Below, piece after piece: positions 11,307 to 21,997 of a stretch of 64,000 nucleotides of DNA. The notes under the pieces were generated by a model that was not told the DNA's origin, made no database searches, and saw only the letters and a list, made by a program, of their open reading frames with translations. Each line of letters starts with the position of its first letter. Positions within the stretch are counted from its first letter, which is position 1. The translations under genes and the position numbers were made by a program. Source of the stretch: Metallyticus violacea (taxonomy: Eukaryota > Arthropoda > Insecta > Mantodea > Metallyticidae); assembly GCA_030762175.1 (NCBI GenBank), contig CM060833.1, positions 158,411,501 to 158,475,500 on the forward strand, written 5' to 3'.

Positions 11307-11560
11307 GTTATGGATATGGAGGAATCAGTTGCAGAAAGCATCCAGAAGCGGGCTCCACAATGGTATGGTCACGTTAGGAGAATGGAGGACGAACGATAGT
11401 CCAGAATTCTTTTGTAGTGGTCTCACCGTCAAAGGAGAAAGCGTGCTGGTCCAAGTCTATGATGGAAGCAGGAATCAAATTAATAATAAAAAACTACAAC
11501 ATGCAATATGAAGATTGGCAAGATCGTGAGAAATGGAGATTGGGAATAAAGGGTACCCGC
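11307..11560 (+). mobile_element. LINE reverse transcriptase C-terminal tail, fragment
   Basis: Frames read QKRAPQWYGHVRRMEDER, then QRRKRAGPS, then KIGKIVRNGDWE-type sequence. The pattern W(Y/F)GHV.RM..ER followed by a basic stretch and DREKWRL is the usual C-terminus of RTE-like and related LINE ORFs; here the last block reads WQDREKWRLGIKGT near 11508-11550. At least three stops or shifts interrupt it. No RT core is present upstream, so it is 5'-truncated. Confidence 0.7.
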
Positions 11561-11691
11561 TGAAAAGTGGAACAACCCTCAAAAACTTTGTAGTACCAAT
11601 ATCGTTGTAAAGCGTTTGGAGATGAATTATTCAGCAGTGCGGAGAATTCTGAAAATACAGTTCGGCTCTATCTATTTATTTATCTATATAT

Positions 11692-11963
11692 TTTTTTGAG
11701 TAGTGTTTAACGCCCGTTTTTACTACTGAGGCACCACAGGCGGTGGACACTGATGATACATGAGATGAAATGATATGTTGGGAAAGGATTTATTTTTAAG
11801 GAAGGAAACGTTCCAGGCCTAAGTTTAGAGTACCTTCCCGGCATTTGCCATTTATGAGGACTGAGGAAAACCTGGAAAAACCTCAGGGAGGACGGTCCTG
11901 GCGGGATTCGAACCCCAGACCTTCCGCTCCCGCGCCTTAACGACCCCAGCCACCCGTGGCGGT
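11692..11963 (-). mobile_element. SINE-L, full length
   Basis: Minus strand head ACCGCCACGGGTGGCTGGGG, box B GGTTCGAATCC, core AAATGGCAAATGCCGGGAAG, end GTTAAACACTACTCAAAAAA. The head has a small deletion in the anticodon-arm region. It interrupts the Tc3-like transposase remnant. The flanks (TATCTATATA and TTCATATA) allow only a weak target-site duplication. Confidence 0.93.
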
Positions 11964-12354
11964 TTCATATAAAACGAAAATGTCCTTTGAGCCCAAAGAA
12001 CACTTTGATTAACGTCACTTTAGCTTTGCAAAAGTTAGCAGAAATTTAAAATAACATTTAATGTTGGACAGATGAGGCATATTTATAATTAAATGGATGT
12101 GTTAACATTTACAGTTTCAGGATTAGGGCGTGGAATATTCAGAACATAGTTGTCCAGCAAAGACTAAATATGTCAAGGCTAATATCCGGTGAGATTTTAC
12201 GTCACATTTTATGCTAGAACCTTATTTCTACGAAGAACGGACAAAAGAAAACAGTAACGGTAAATGGGCAGTGATGTTATCGAATATTTAAAGGCTTTGT
12301 AATGCACGATATCGAAAACATTGTTTTTATGCAAGATGGTGCTCCATCTTACAT

Positions 12355-12607
12355 GTCGGTGTAGTGGTAACCATACTTGCCTTTTAAACCCAAGATCGCG
12401 GGTTCAATCCCGGCCAGGATAGTTGGATTTTTTGGACATAAAAACCCTAATAACGGCTTTCTTCGGAAGGGAAGTAAAGCCATAGGTCCCTTGTGGTACA
12501 TTAACGGCACGAAAAAAAAAACTCAAGCCTGAAAGAAGAGGCCTCTGAGCAAAACCTGTCGGCCGTTTCACACCCTGAATTGGGGGAGGGGAGAGAAAAA
12601 GAAAAAA
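12355..12607 (+). mobile_element. SINE-G, slightly 5'-shortened, in the Tc3-like remnant
   Basis: Lacks the first GGTCCTGG bases but keeps box A GGTGTAGTGG and box B GGTTCAATCCC. The body is intact to CACACCCTGAATTG and then passes into a G- and A-rich end in place of the usual tail. A perfect 9-bp target-site duplication ATCTTACAT flanks it (12346-12354 and 12608-12616). It splits the sequence coding for the second catalytic Asp region of the host transposase. Confidence 0.95.
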
Positions 12608-12780
12608 ATCTTACATTTGATGATCGTGTAATTAGTAGGCATTTTCCTAACATTTGACCTCCTAGTCACTAGATATATATCCGGCTGACAATGGTTTTGG
12701 AGCAGAATGCCTGTTTCTTATTCAGTAACGCGGTGGGGGGACTATGTCTTTTATATTATTGTAATTTATTATTCTTATTA

Positions 12781-14138
12781 TGACATCCAATTTTTTCACA
12801 AACAAACTGATGTTTTTATTGTTGCAGAATTTAATAAGTTTCCAAAGTCTATATGTATTTAGAGTAATCTGATATTTATCAAAACCCTGCAGTCATAAAG
12901 TAATAATTACTTAGAATGCAGAGTTGCTATTGGTGTAAAGTATTGTTCCTAAAGCCAGTGATACTGCTACGCTTGGTATCCAATATCGAAAATTTAAAAC
13001 TGTCAAATTTTTATGCTTTTAAACTCACACTAATTCTAAACTATAGAGGAAGGAAAACCTACATAGTATTAAAATATTATTCCTAATTCAAGGAATTCCT
13101 TAAAAGGATAGTAGTTAGTTTAGAAACACAACGCAAATGAAAGCTACCTAAAGAATTCCGATTAAATTTAATCGCTATTTATTGCAACGATTATCCGATG
13201 AAAAAAAAACGGGGGAAAACAATTGTTCATATGAAAGGTAAAAACATGATGATTTTTAAACCAGTATCAAAACTTCCATTTGAATACGGGGCGTGAGCTG
13301 GTAAACATTTAGTGAATAGAACACAACGGTTTAAACCTTTGAACTTTTGCCCGGTATGCTGCTGTGTTATTACGTCGCAGTCAAAATAATTTGGGGTTTT
13401 TGGTCATGGATTCCTTAGCTACATTACTTTGTACCTCCAAAGTTGTAGTTCTGACACGGGAAAATTTAGTTTTAGATGGTGGCAGATTCATTGAACATCA
13501 AAGTGTTTAGTTTCCGTTTCTTCCTTTGTTACTTCACGTCATAGTAATTTTTCACACAGTTGGGGGTCACTGTAACGTCAATGGCATTACATACTGAATA
13601 AAAAAATTACAATTTTTATGGCCTAGTCTTTTAAAATATGTTAATTCTTTTTTATTTTAATACAGGAAATATTTTCATAATATTCACACAGTAACTATAA
13701 ACGTTTTCAATCAAAACAAGAGGTATATGGTCCTACACCATTGGTGACACAAAGACATAGATTTGAAAAGCGTTATATTAACAAATATCAATATTTAGTC
13801 AAATAATTGACAATTAATGCATTGTATTTGAAACTGAAATAAAACAAAACTTGGTAGAAAAAACGTATAACAATATTTATTAAATGTCATTCATATAATC
13901 ATTAATTATCGTAAAAAAGGATGTTTTCCTCACTGTCCTGTTGCTAAATCATAAAACATACTTTTAATTACGAAATTAAAAACATTGCATAGGAATTCTT
14001 TTCACAGTAATGTAAAATCTGGAAGAAAAGGCGATAGGAGCTTGAGATATCAAAAATAACGTTTTGTAAATCGTAGACTTTCACGGTCGGGTAAACGTTT
14101 CGTTCTTCAATCTCGAATGCCGCGTGAAAGGTGACCAG
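12781..14138. other. No recognised gene or element
   Basis: About 1.36 kb of AT-rich sequence without open frames of note, tandem structure or matches to the repeat families defined elsewhere in the window. Confidence 0.55.
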
Positions 14139-14262
14139 CTGGCATGCTTATCACATGCCTCCTTGCAACACTGTCGTATATCAATGGTGTTGCAAGACAG
14201 AAATAGAGGACGCAGCGGTCACTACTGCAGCCCGAGGCCCGACATTTCGCTGTCGCGCCATA
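14139..14262 (+). mobile_element. SINE-C fragment
   Basis: Matches the 3' half of SINE-C: TATCACATGCC, TGCAACACTG, AGACAGAAATAGAGGACGCA, GCGGTCACTACTGCAGCCCG, CGCTGTCGCGCC. It is truncated at the 5' side. The overlapping frames at 14124-14367 are shadows. No feature was seen at 14263-14889. Confidence 0.75.
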
Positions 14263-14889
14263 GTAAAAGAGGAGGAGGAACATTTTTCTTCATTTGCTCT
14301 TTATTTCAATATTCGGTTATATAGTCAATATTCGTCCCTTATTTGTGAAAACAAATATTATATATAATATTGAGCTTCCGCAATTATCCCTTTTAATGCT
14401 CTACAAATTCCTTTTCTTAACCCAAAAGTCAAGTACTGCTATTAAATGTATACACCATGGATTACTTGAAAAGAATTCCAATCAAGTCATGCATATCAAA
14501 TACAATTTTTAATATTTATATTCAACGGTTGTATAATTAAACTTCAAAGTTTTCAAATGAACGTTCATTCACTAGGGCAGGCCGCAACAGCGAAGAAGCT
14601 CACAGCTTCCTCTGACCTTCCACCACCTAACAGTTGCAGCATTGTCTTCGTGCCGTTCGGACTTTCTTATGGTCATAAGTAGTAAAAAGAAGTGTTTTTC
14701 GCTTTATTTGTGATAGCGCTGTTATAACGTAAAAAAATCAGTACACTTTAAAACACAGACTTTTCGTATATCATTCGTATGTGAACACACTCATGCTGAA
14801 TGCGATTTATAACAGTGTTTCCGTGATTCTGCATCTCACAAATGTACTATTGTGAATCAATTTAGGAAATCGAGATTTATTTTCGATAA

Positions 14890-15633
14890 GAAATTGAAGT
14901 AAACCAGGATATTCTTACCAAGAGCAACGTAAAATAATTGCAGAAAGGTTAGAATGAACGAAAAACGGGTGCAGAAATACAGAAAACCCCGATGATGTAC
15001 ATGAAATGCCATTGTATGACAAAATAAAAATAAATAATGAAAAAAGGCTATGGTGCTCAGTGAATGCTTACAGAATAACATAACCTATATTTTCTAAAAT
15101 GCCCTGAATGTGCAGGAATACTCAGATCTATTCTCCGAAGAATTATTGGACATTAAAAGTTGTTTAATGGTTTTTAACGTCCGTTTTTACTACTGAGGCA
15201 ACGCAGGCGGTGGACATTGATGATACATGAAACGAAATGATAAATTAGGAAAGGATTTTTAAGGAAGGAAACGTTTCAGGACTAAGTTAGGGTACCTCTC
15301 CGGCATTTACCATTTATGAGGACTGAGGAAAACTTGGAAAAAACCTCAATCAGAGAGGACGGTCCTGGAGGGATTCGAACCCCAGACCTCTCGCTCATTA
15401 GTCCGTGCCTTAACGACCTCAGCCACCCGTGGCGGTCCATTGAATGTAAACAAGTTATTTTCAACAAGACTCCGCTACGGCGCATACTGTTAATTTCTCG
15501 TCAAAATAAAGCATATCGGAATATCCTGCATACGATGGATGACTTGAAAGACAATATAAGAAGAAAAATTGCAGCAATTTCACAAGAACAACCAATGCAT
15601 GTAAATGCAAATTTTCTTAAAAGGCGTGTGAAA
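14890..15633 (+). pseudogene. Decayed Tc3-like transposase, split by SINE-L
   Basis: Near 14955-15080 the frame reads GCRNTENPDDVHEMPLYDK and WCSVNAYRI. After a shift, reading reaches a LNVQEYSDLFSEE-like block (about 15105-15150). After the SINE-L it ends with HTMDDLKDNIRRKIAAIS and NFLKRRVKYE (about 15530-15630). These match the segment after the first catalytic Asp and the extreme C-terminus of Tc3-like transposases common in arthropods; the block with the other catalytic residues is missing. Mariner 2 starts at the TA right after RRVKYE. Confidence 0.72.
15167..15436 (-). mobile_element. SINE-L, near full length
   Basis: Minus strand head ACCGCCACGGGTGGCTGAGG, box B GGTTCGAATCC, core TAAATGGTAAATGCCGGAGA, end GTTAAAAACC with no clear poly-A. 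It interrupts the Tc3-like transposase remnant. No sharp target-site duplication. Confidence 0.93.
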
Positions 15634-15635
15634 TA

Positions 15636-16824
15636 TGAACGTAGGTCCAGGTTTCCGGCCTCACCGAAAAGCATTATCGCCGTTACAAAATCCGTATCTG
15701 ATGTGATAGCAAACCTGTTTAGTAAATAATTCACTCCAATGTGTTCAGTTTTTCAGATATAGTTGCATAAAGAAGACTATGTGTAGAAGATTGTGACATG
15801 TTCAAAATGGGGTTTCGAGCTATTATTAAGTTCTTCACAAAAGAAGAACTTACTCCAAATGAAATAAGACAACGATTGGACGGTGTATGTGGGAAAACAC
15901 CCCCCTCATATTCTACCATAAAAGAATGGGTCAAACTTTTTTGAATGGATCGAGAAAGCATTGAAGACGAAGAGCGTGCAGGTCGCCCTTGGAGATGCTC
16001 ACACCTGAAAACATTGCTCTTGTGGAAGGAGAAATTATGGAACATCGGCGGTTCAGAGTTACAGAAACAGGACCAAGGATGGGCCTTTCTAACATAACAC
16101 TCCTTCGAATTATTCATGAATATTTAAACATAAATATGGTTAGTGCAAGATGGGTGCCTAGACTTCTTTCCTCAGTCCAAAAGCAACAACGAGTCATCTG
16201 TTGTTCACCATTTTTGGAACTCTGCCGTGGTAACGAGAGAGAAGTTCTGCACACCATTGTTACACCACCTCTAAAGGCCAGGGTCACTCAGTCAACCAAG
16301 AAGATCATGGTCACAATCTTTTGACACTGTAAAGGAATACTTCTCATTGACTTCAAGGAGAGAAATACCACATTTAGTGGGAATACTATGCTGGCCTTCT
16401 GCAAAGACTATGTCCTTCCATCAAAGAGAAAAGGTGAGGAAAGCTGAGTGGTGATGTGTGCCTTCTTCACGACAACGCGCCTGTGCATACAGCTCTTAGG
16501 AAACTGTGAAGATATGCAGCTTCAAGGAGATGGACCACCCAGCCTACAGCACAGATCTAGCTCCCAGTGACGATTTCCTCTTCTTAAAACTTAAGTAGGT
16601 TCTTCGAGGAAGGAAATTTAAGTGTGACGAAAAAGTGATGGATGCTGTTTATGCCCATTTTGCATACAAGACTTCTGATTATTTGGGGGGGGGGGTGAAT
16701 GTAAATTCATATATGTGAGAAGTTTATTGCAATTAAGGGTAACTATATTGAAAAGTGAAATATAGTTTTTGTCTATATCATAACTAGAAAATAATTAGGC
16801 CGGAAACTTATGGACCTACCCTCA
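15636..16824 (+). mobile_element. mariner element 2, internally deleted
   Basis: Flanked by TA (15634-15635 and 16825-16826). The right end read inward is TGAGGGTAGGTCCATAAGTT; the left end TGAACGTAGGTCCAGGTTTC is a mutated match. The transposase begins MFKMGFRAIIKFFTKEELTP near 15799, then stops at FF*MDRESIEDEER. About 90 bases that would encode the first catalytic Asp (GDE) are missing between the HTIVT and PPLKARVTQS blocks. LHDNAPVHTA (second Asp) and the third-Asp region are recognisable but shifted. Same family as elements 1 and 3, more degraded. Confidence 0.92.
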
Positions 16825-16826
16825 TA

Positions 16827-18131
16827 TGTTTTGTCTATTTTCTGTATCTTCTATGAGGAAGGTAGGTCATTGTAATTTTAATGAAAATGTATGAGCTTGT
16901 ATTGAGGGGCTATGTATATCCGACTCAGCAGGCAGACAGCGCGCTTCCAGCCGTCACTTTGGCACATTCTCAAGGATAATCGTTCGCTTGAAAGCAGCGT
17001 ACTTAAACATAAGAATGCGAGTTATGCGACTACAATTCACAAATAAGCGAAGGGATGAAATTAGTCATTGTTTCTCAAAGAAGCATGGCGACCCACTAAT
17101 CTCACGATGGTTGAAAGAGAGAGATATAGCCAGAAAGTAAAAAGCAATAAAATAAATAAAAAATTATTTAATGACAAATAGTTCAAAGTGACGAAATCGA
17201 GGCTTAGATTAGAATATTTTGGTGAATTCGACAGTAAGTTTTCTTGTTAAAGGTTTTGGGAACTGATGTTATTTCTCTAGCTCTAATAGAACTGTTAAAT
17301 GGAGTAAATAATTCACATTGAGAAGAATCCACGGTCCGGATGTGGAATATCATACAGAGAGGCTGCAACAAGGACAGACGGTGCCACGTGCCTCCGCCTG
17401 CCTCATGGGGCGCTGAAACTGGGTTACCGTACTATCACCACCCTTTGTTGTTAACACTGTCTCCCACGGATAAAAAAGCCAAGAAAGGCGAGTAGGGAGA
17501 TATATATAGTACTGCGCTAAAGTTACCAAAAAGCACCACTCAAGAAAACAAAAGCCTTATCTTAGAGCTGGCAAGTATAATGTCTGAACCAAGAGCAAAA
17601 CGTGCAGAGAGCCCCCTCTTTTATAATAAGCTCTAAGCAGAGGAGTACCTTCTTGAACGAAACTCTATAACGGCGATAATGTAAAGCATAAAATACTTTA
17701 ATTTATCTTTCAAGTTATAAATATGTTATCTTTGATTTGCACTGATACAAGATGAAGCATTTTAACGGAATTATAAGTTTTTGAAATAACAGAAAATATA
17801 AAAATATATTAACCTTAAATCAACTTGATTGTTAATACACACTTTTGTTTCTTTCACATTCAGGAAACGGAAATGATATTTCTCTGAGCAATAAAAGATT
17901 GTGCTGTATTAGACCAATTCAAAAAAAAAAAAAAAAAAAAAAAAATTAGTTTAGTGAAGAAAAGTTAAGTAGCTGCGACTACAATAGAACAGAAACAGCA
18001 AGGAAAGACATACATAGTTGGGTTAAGAAGCCAGCAAGAATTTATTTAGACAGGACAGGAGAAGAGCAATATAGGTTCGTTAGTACAAAACTCAGCAGGC
18101 AGATTTTCATGTAAAGAGTTTCTTGTTTGCC
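16827..18131. other. No recognised gene; poly-A tract at 17922-17945
   Basis: Mixed-composition sequence with a somewhat GC-richer stretch near 17330-17480. The only clear feature is an A run of about 24 at 17922-17945, possibly the tail of an unidentified retroposed element lying upstream. No element boundary could be drawn. Confidence 0.55.
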
Positions 18132-18143
18132 ACACGACTATTC

Positions 18144-18447
18144 AGTCGGTCCTGGTGGTGTAGTGGTTACCATACTTGCCTCCTAAACCCAAAATCGCGG
18201 GTTCGAACCCGGCCAGGACCAATGCATTTTTTCGGTCGTAAAAATCATACGTATGGCTTCCTTCGGAAGGGAAGTAAAGCCGTGGGTCCCGTGTCGTACA
18301 TTTACGACACGAAAAAGAACCTGAAGCCTGAAAGAGAGGCCTCTGATTAAAATTTGTCGGCCGTTTCACGCCCTGAGTTGAATGGGACGCTGATGACCTG
18401 AGATGTTAAAGAGCGTTCATAAATAAACCAACCAAAAAAAAAAAAAA
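18144..18447 (+). mobile_element. SINE-G, full length, best-preserved copy
   Basis: Head GTCGGTCCTGGTGGTGTAGT, box A TGGTGTAGTGG, box B GGTTCGAACCC with a closed acceptor stem (GGTCCTGG with CCAGGACC). The body includes GCTTCCTTCGGAAGGGAAG, able to form a tight hairpin, and TGATGACCTGAGATGTTAAA. The tail is AAATAAACCAACC plus about 15 A. A perfect 12-bp target-site duplication ACACGACTATTC flanks it (18132-18143 and 18448-18459). Both internal pol III promoter boxes look intact. Confidence 0.98.
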
Positions 18448-18580
18448 ACACGACTATTCCATTCTCTGTCATTAGCCAATCAGCTATTCCACTGGCAATT
18501 AAAGCTCAATTTGGCAATTTTAATCAATATGAATACACATAAGTTATTTAGAGAACATATTTAACAGTAAATAAACATAT

Positions 18581-18655
18581 TCGAGTCACGGCCGGGATTC
18601 CAACCAGGGGTCTTCGGCCTCCCGGGCTGACGCTCTAACCAACTAAATCTTCATT
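18581..18655 (-). repeat. tRNA-like sequence of a different type, tRNA-pseudogene or SINE head
   Basis: On the minus strand GATTTAGTTGGTTAGAGCGT gives a good box A (TAGTTGGTTAGAGCG) and GGTTGGAATCCC a degraded box B, spaced as in a tRNA of about 72 nt. The acceptor stem does not close (AGATTTA against TGACTCG), so a functional tRNA gene is unlikely. It is unlike the heads of SINE-G, -L and -C. The flanking region 18656-20040 has only unassigned short frames. Confidence 0.5.
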
Positions 18656-20042
18656 CAAGCATGGAATCAGGAATTTCTCTCATCTGACTTTATGTACCCC
18701 GGAAACCTCTCTAATCATTGTTGGCGACAACGAACTTCTGTATTTTCCGTTTCCTGAACGTGATTTTAATTACAGCCGTTGAAAGAAGGCACGCTTTGAA
18801 TGTAATGACAAGTGAACTAATGATGTTAAAGCAAGAAAATTCTGCAGTATAGTGAGAAATTTTAAAGTTAACCAAAAATATGAAGAATAATGTTATGTAA
18901 TAATATTAAATATGTAAAATTATGTAGTGGTGTGGATTATGTAAGATTTAAAATAAATAAAACTTATGGAAAGCATTCTTACTTGTGTAATTCGTAAACA
19001 TTTGCTTTCTTTGAGCCAATTAAATATGTAATTACATAAATTGCGGGCTCCAGGAATCTCAGTAGCATTGTGTATAAAATAACTTTTCTGAATGTGAATG
19101 TTACGCTGTACTGGCCACGTGCAGAGACTCCAGTAGGTCGATGATGTGGGCAGTAGGGCCGCGCAGCCACCGCGGTAAATCCTCGACGTAATCTTCTTAC
19201 TCCAAACCCTCGTGTCAAAGAGTGGTATGGGAAATTGACCGTCCAAAATCCTCCATTCTAAACTTGGCTTTGGATTCATAAACCGTGCAATGGAGTGAGG
19301 AAAGATCAGAGCAACTGAATTTTACGATCCACCATTCTGAGCCCTGTTGATTCGTTTAGGGAGGTTAGTGAGGCGGGACAAATATCCGATATTTATACCC
19401 TTAGGCAATTTTCAAAGCGTTTTGTGTCACTCCTGGGAATACTTCTGGATAAAATGGGTGAAAAGTCTAAGAGAGAAGAAAATGGCTTTTCCAAGAAGAC
19501 ATCAGATAATATCTTCTTTGAAACTAGGAAGAAAAAGCGTTTAATAGTGTAACAAGATCGTTAGGACATCTTACATATAAATATTCTCCTCCAAGTTACA
19601 CCGCTTATAAGAACCTGAATGTCGCAGAGGTCTACCTGTGGTATCACAACTACACTTAGCATATTAGTTTCAGCAGTAAATCGCACCCCTCATGAACGAC
19701 ATAAATAGACGAATATAAAATACAAAATGAATAGTTATAAAATACTGGATGTTTCAAAGTTTTGTCGCCCGTTTCACGGCAGCAGATGGATCGGCAGTCA
19801 GAGCGGTAACCCCCAGCAAAGTACATGTAATATCCGCACAAATGATTCACGTTCTCTTAATTGCAACTGCAATTATAGTGACTATTTCCCTTCTGTGATA
19901 TCATCTTAAAATCGATCAACGAAATTTGAATTTTGGCCAATGACAGATATCGTAGTGAGATTATCGAGAAAAATTATCAAATCCGTTTTATCACGCAATG
20001 TATATTTGTCATATGGTCAGTGTAGCCAACTCTATACCTGTA

Positions 20043-20384
20043 GTATATAATTCCTGAACATGCATCAGTGATTATTTTTCTGTGTTTTTAGTAATTGTAA
20101 ATTTAACTAAATGTGTATTCACTCAAGCAATTGTTTATTGCGTGTTCAGAAATCATTTTATAAATTATGTAACAATATCTGCCTAAGTAACCATAAATCT
20201 TAATAAACACCTTCGGTATATAATTCCTGAATATGCATCACTGATTATTTTTCTGTGTTTTTAGTAATTGTAAATTTAACTAAATGTGTACTCACTCAAG
20301 CAAATGTTTATTGTGTGTTCAGAAATCATTTTATAAATTATGTAACAATATTTGCCTAAGCAACCATAAATCTTAATAAACACG
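20043..20384 (+). repeat. Tandem duplication, two units of about 172 bp
   Basis: Both units run from GTATATAATTCCTGAA through ATGTGTA(T/C)TCACTCAAGC to CTTAATAAACAC. They differ at only about ten positions, so this duplication is much younger than the split from copy 2 of the repeat at 34.4-34.7 kb, which has a single unit. Confidence 0.92.
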
Positions 20385-20558
20385 TTGTTCAGAATGGTAA
20401 AATGTTTTCTCTATTTTGTTTTTCTCGGTTGGTAGTAGTAAATCAAACGGTAACTGCTGCAATAGTCGATTTTCGTCTATTTCATTCTCACCGTTTCTGA
20501 ATAGGTAATTATTCATAAGTATAAAATGTTATACATTTGTTAATAAACAGTGCGCTAA

Positions 20559-20561
<3 letters not shown>

Positions 20562-20641
<80 letters not shown>
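20562..20641. repeat. (CA)n(TA)n compound microsatellite
   Basis: About 20 CA units followed directly by about 20 TA units. It produces spurious Tyr-Ile and Cys-Val repeat frames on the minus strand. Confidence 0.97.
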
Positions 20642-20642
<1 letters not shown>

Positions 20643-21049
20643 CTTTCATTCTTAAATAGCTCCAAACCCGTATTTGGCTCATTTCTATTGGCATTACTGA
20701 CAATCGACATTCGTTTGTTGTTAGATGGCTTGAATATATATAAGTATTCATAATACAAATAAACAATTATTACTCACTACGTTCGTGAATTTATCGGCAA
20801 TCTCAGACCATTTTGTGATGTTACTTGTGATAATAAGCACATGTCTTATGACAGGAGATGTTAGAAATCCAAACATTTCTGGTATCTGTTTAGAAAATTC
20901 TCATTTATACGCATTTGTTTATGTTCCACAATTCAATCAATTTCCCGCCCATTTTCTTTCAGTCCTCTTGTGTGACATTTTTTTGCCATAAACTTTATTT
21001 TTAACTTTCTTCGCAAAGAAAATAAAATATATATTTTCATTTATGGAAT

Positions 21050-21245
21050 TCTTTTAAAAAATGTCTCTATTGGCCTGTATGCATTTGCTGCGCAAATATA
21101 GTGATTTTCTGGGTTTCATGTACAAAATCGGGGTTTTCTGTATCCAGTACCTGTTGTTTTGCATCGAAACATGACCATGTAAATGGAACCATGCTTCATC
21201 AGTAAAGCGTAGAACAAGTACTCTTATCATTAACGTTCTGGAGTA
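21050..21245 (-). pseudogene. Tc3-like transposase fragment around the first catalytic Asp
   Basis: The minus strand reads RFTDEAWFHLHGHVSMQNNR and then YW, carrying the D of the TDEAWF motif that is the first catalytic residue in this transposase group. Downstream the frame drifts (KTPILYMKPRKSL, expected ENPHxxHExPL in the alternative frame) and is lost near 21050. It is an isolated fragment; no terminal repeats are visible. Confidence 0.78.
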
Positions 21246-21439
21246 TTCAATTACAGAAATTTACCCGGATATTGGGGATTCATAAGCAAAAGTGATCTAG
21301 TGTGCTTCCAAATTTAAATCGACTCAATTTCGAAAGATGAATGTTGCGTGTAAATGAGAATGTTATAAAATTCAGTTACGCAGGATTAGCGTAAACTAAG
21401 CGAATTCCTCAGCAAGTCGAATTTGTAAAGAGTAATACA

Positions 21440-21826
21440 GAGCGCTAGAACATAAAAATTGGTGCCGCTAGTGCGTTTTTCAAATTTGGTTTTCACGTTT
21501 ACTCCACTCCTATTGACTCGATTTCCCTGATTTCCAGAAACTATTTTTATTGTTTTATTTAAATAGTATATTCACAGTTTCATTGCAAAAAAAAAAAAAT
21601 ATTGGTACCGGTAGAGTCATTTTTAAAATGTGGGTTTTAGTTAAACTCCAATTCCTAATAGACGGATTTGACTGATTTTCAGCAACTTTTTGTCTTATTT
21701 ATTTCAATGGCATGTAACATTTTCGTTCAGAAAAACAAAAATTGCGGCCGCCAGAAGAACGACTTTTAAATTTTCACTTTAGAATTACCACCACCTCCAA
21801 TGGTCCAATTTTGCTGGTTAACAAAT
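21440..21826 (-). repeat. Partial copy of the foldback-element arm repeats
   Basis: It contains the monomers found in the arms of the 58.8-61.3 kb palindrome, in the orientation of that element's right arm: CGATTTCCCTGATTT, CAGAAACTATTTTTATTG, TTATTTAAATAGTATA, TTGCGGCCGC, and at the outer end CCTCCAATGGTCCAATTTTG with CTGGTTAAC. About three monomers of about 130-150 bp. No opposing arm is present here. It ends against a 5'-truncated SINE-L. Confidence 0.8.
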
Positions 21827-21827
21827 T

Positions 21828-21972
21828 GGCGGGGAGGTACCCTAAACTTAGGCCTATAACGCTTCCTTCCTTAAAAAAAAAACCCTTTACCAGTTTATCA
21901 TTTCATCTCATGTATCATCAATGTGCACCGCCTGTGATGCCTCATTAGTAAAAAATGGGCGTTAAACACTGT
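21828..21972 (+). mobile_element. SINE-L, 5'-truncated
   Basis: Begins at GCGGGGAGGTACCCTAAACT and continues to GGGCGTTAAACACTG. The tRNA-like head and about half the body are missing. A (TA)n run of about 22 bases (21976-21997) follows in place of poly-A. Confidence 0.93.
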
Positions 21973-21997
21973 TAATATATATATATATATATATATC

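Larger units (their letters stand above)
11560..12780 (+). pseudogene. Decayed Tc1/mariner-superfamily (Tc3-like) transposase
   Basis: An HTH-like end (VVKRLEMNYSAVRRILK, about 11605-11655) is followed, after a SINE-L, by CWTDEAYL and LNGCVN (about 12065-12100) carrying the first catalytic Asp. Then come GQKKTVTVNGQ (about 12240), MQDGAPS (about 12330-12350, second Asp), a SINE-G, and FDDRVISRHFPN (about 12617-12650) leading to a PRSPDL-type block. Stops occur throughout. The first two catalytic motifs and their spacing fit IS630/Tc1/mariner transposases. Terminal inverted repeats could not be defined. Confidence 0.78.
20043..20735 (+). repeat. Unidentified dispersed repeat, copy 1 (with tandem duplication)
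   Basis: It matches the reverse complement of about 34190-34675 over some 480 bases, for example CTGTGTTTTTAGTAATTGTA, GAATAGGTAATTATTCATAA and CAATCGACATTCGTTTGTTG. This copy has a tandem duplication (20043-20215 and 20217-20384) of the first about 170 bases, and a long CA/TA microsatellite (20562-20641) where the other copy has only a few such bases. Weaker similarity continues to about 20880 (CACTACGTTCGTGAATTTAT against about 33730-33755). No transposon hallmark was recognised. Confidence 0.82.

Noticed and set aside
15316..15729. 137-residue open frame
   Set aside because: It runs through the SINE-L complement, the Tc3-like remnant and the mariner 2 end. The GPGGIRTPDL part is SINE-L sequence seen in several other frames.
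18144..18220. Functional tRNA gene
   Set aside because: The cloverleaf-like start is followed by a SINE body, a poly-A tail and a 12-bp target-site duplication, so it is a SINE head.
18920..19279. 119-residue minus-strand frame as a gene
   Set aside because: No recognisable domain; a second overlapping frame in the same stretch is equally open; no splice or promoter context.
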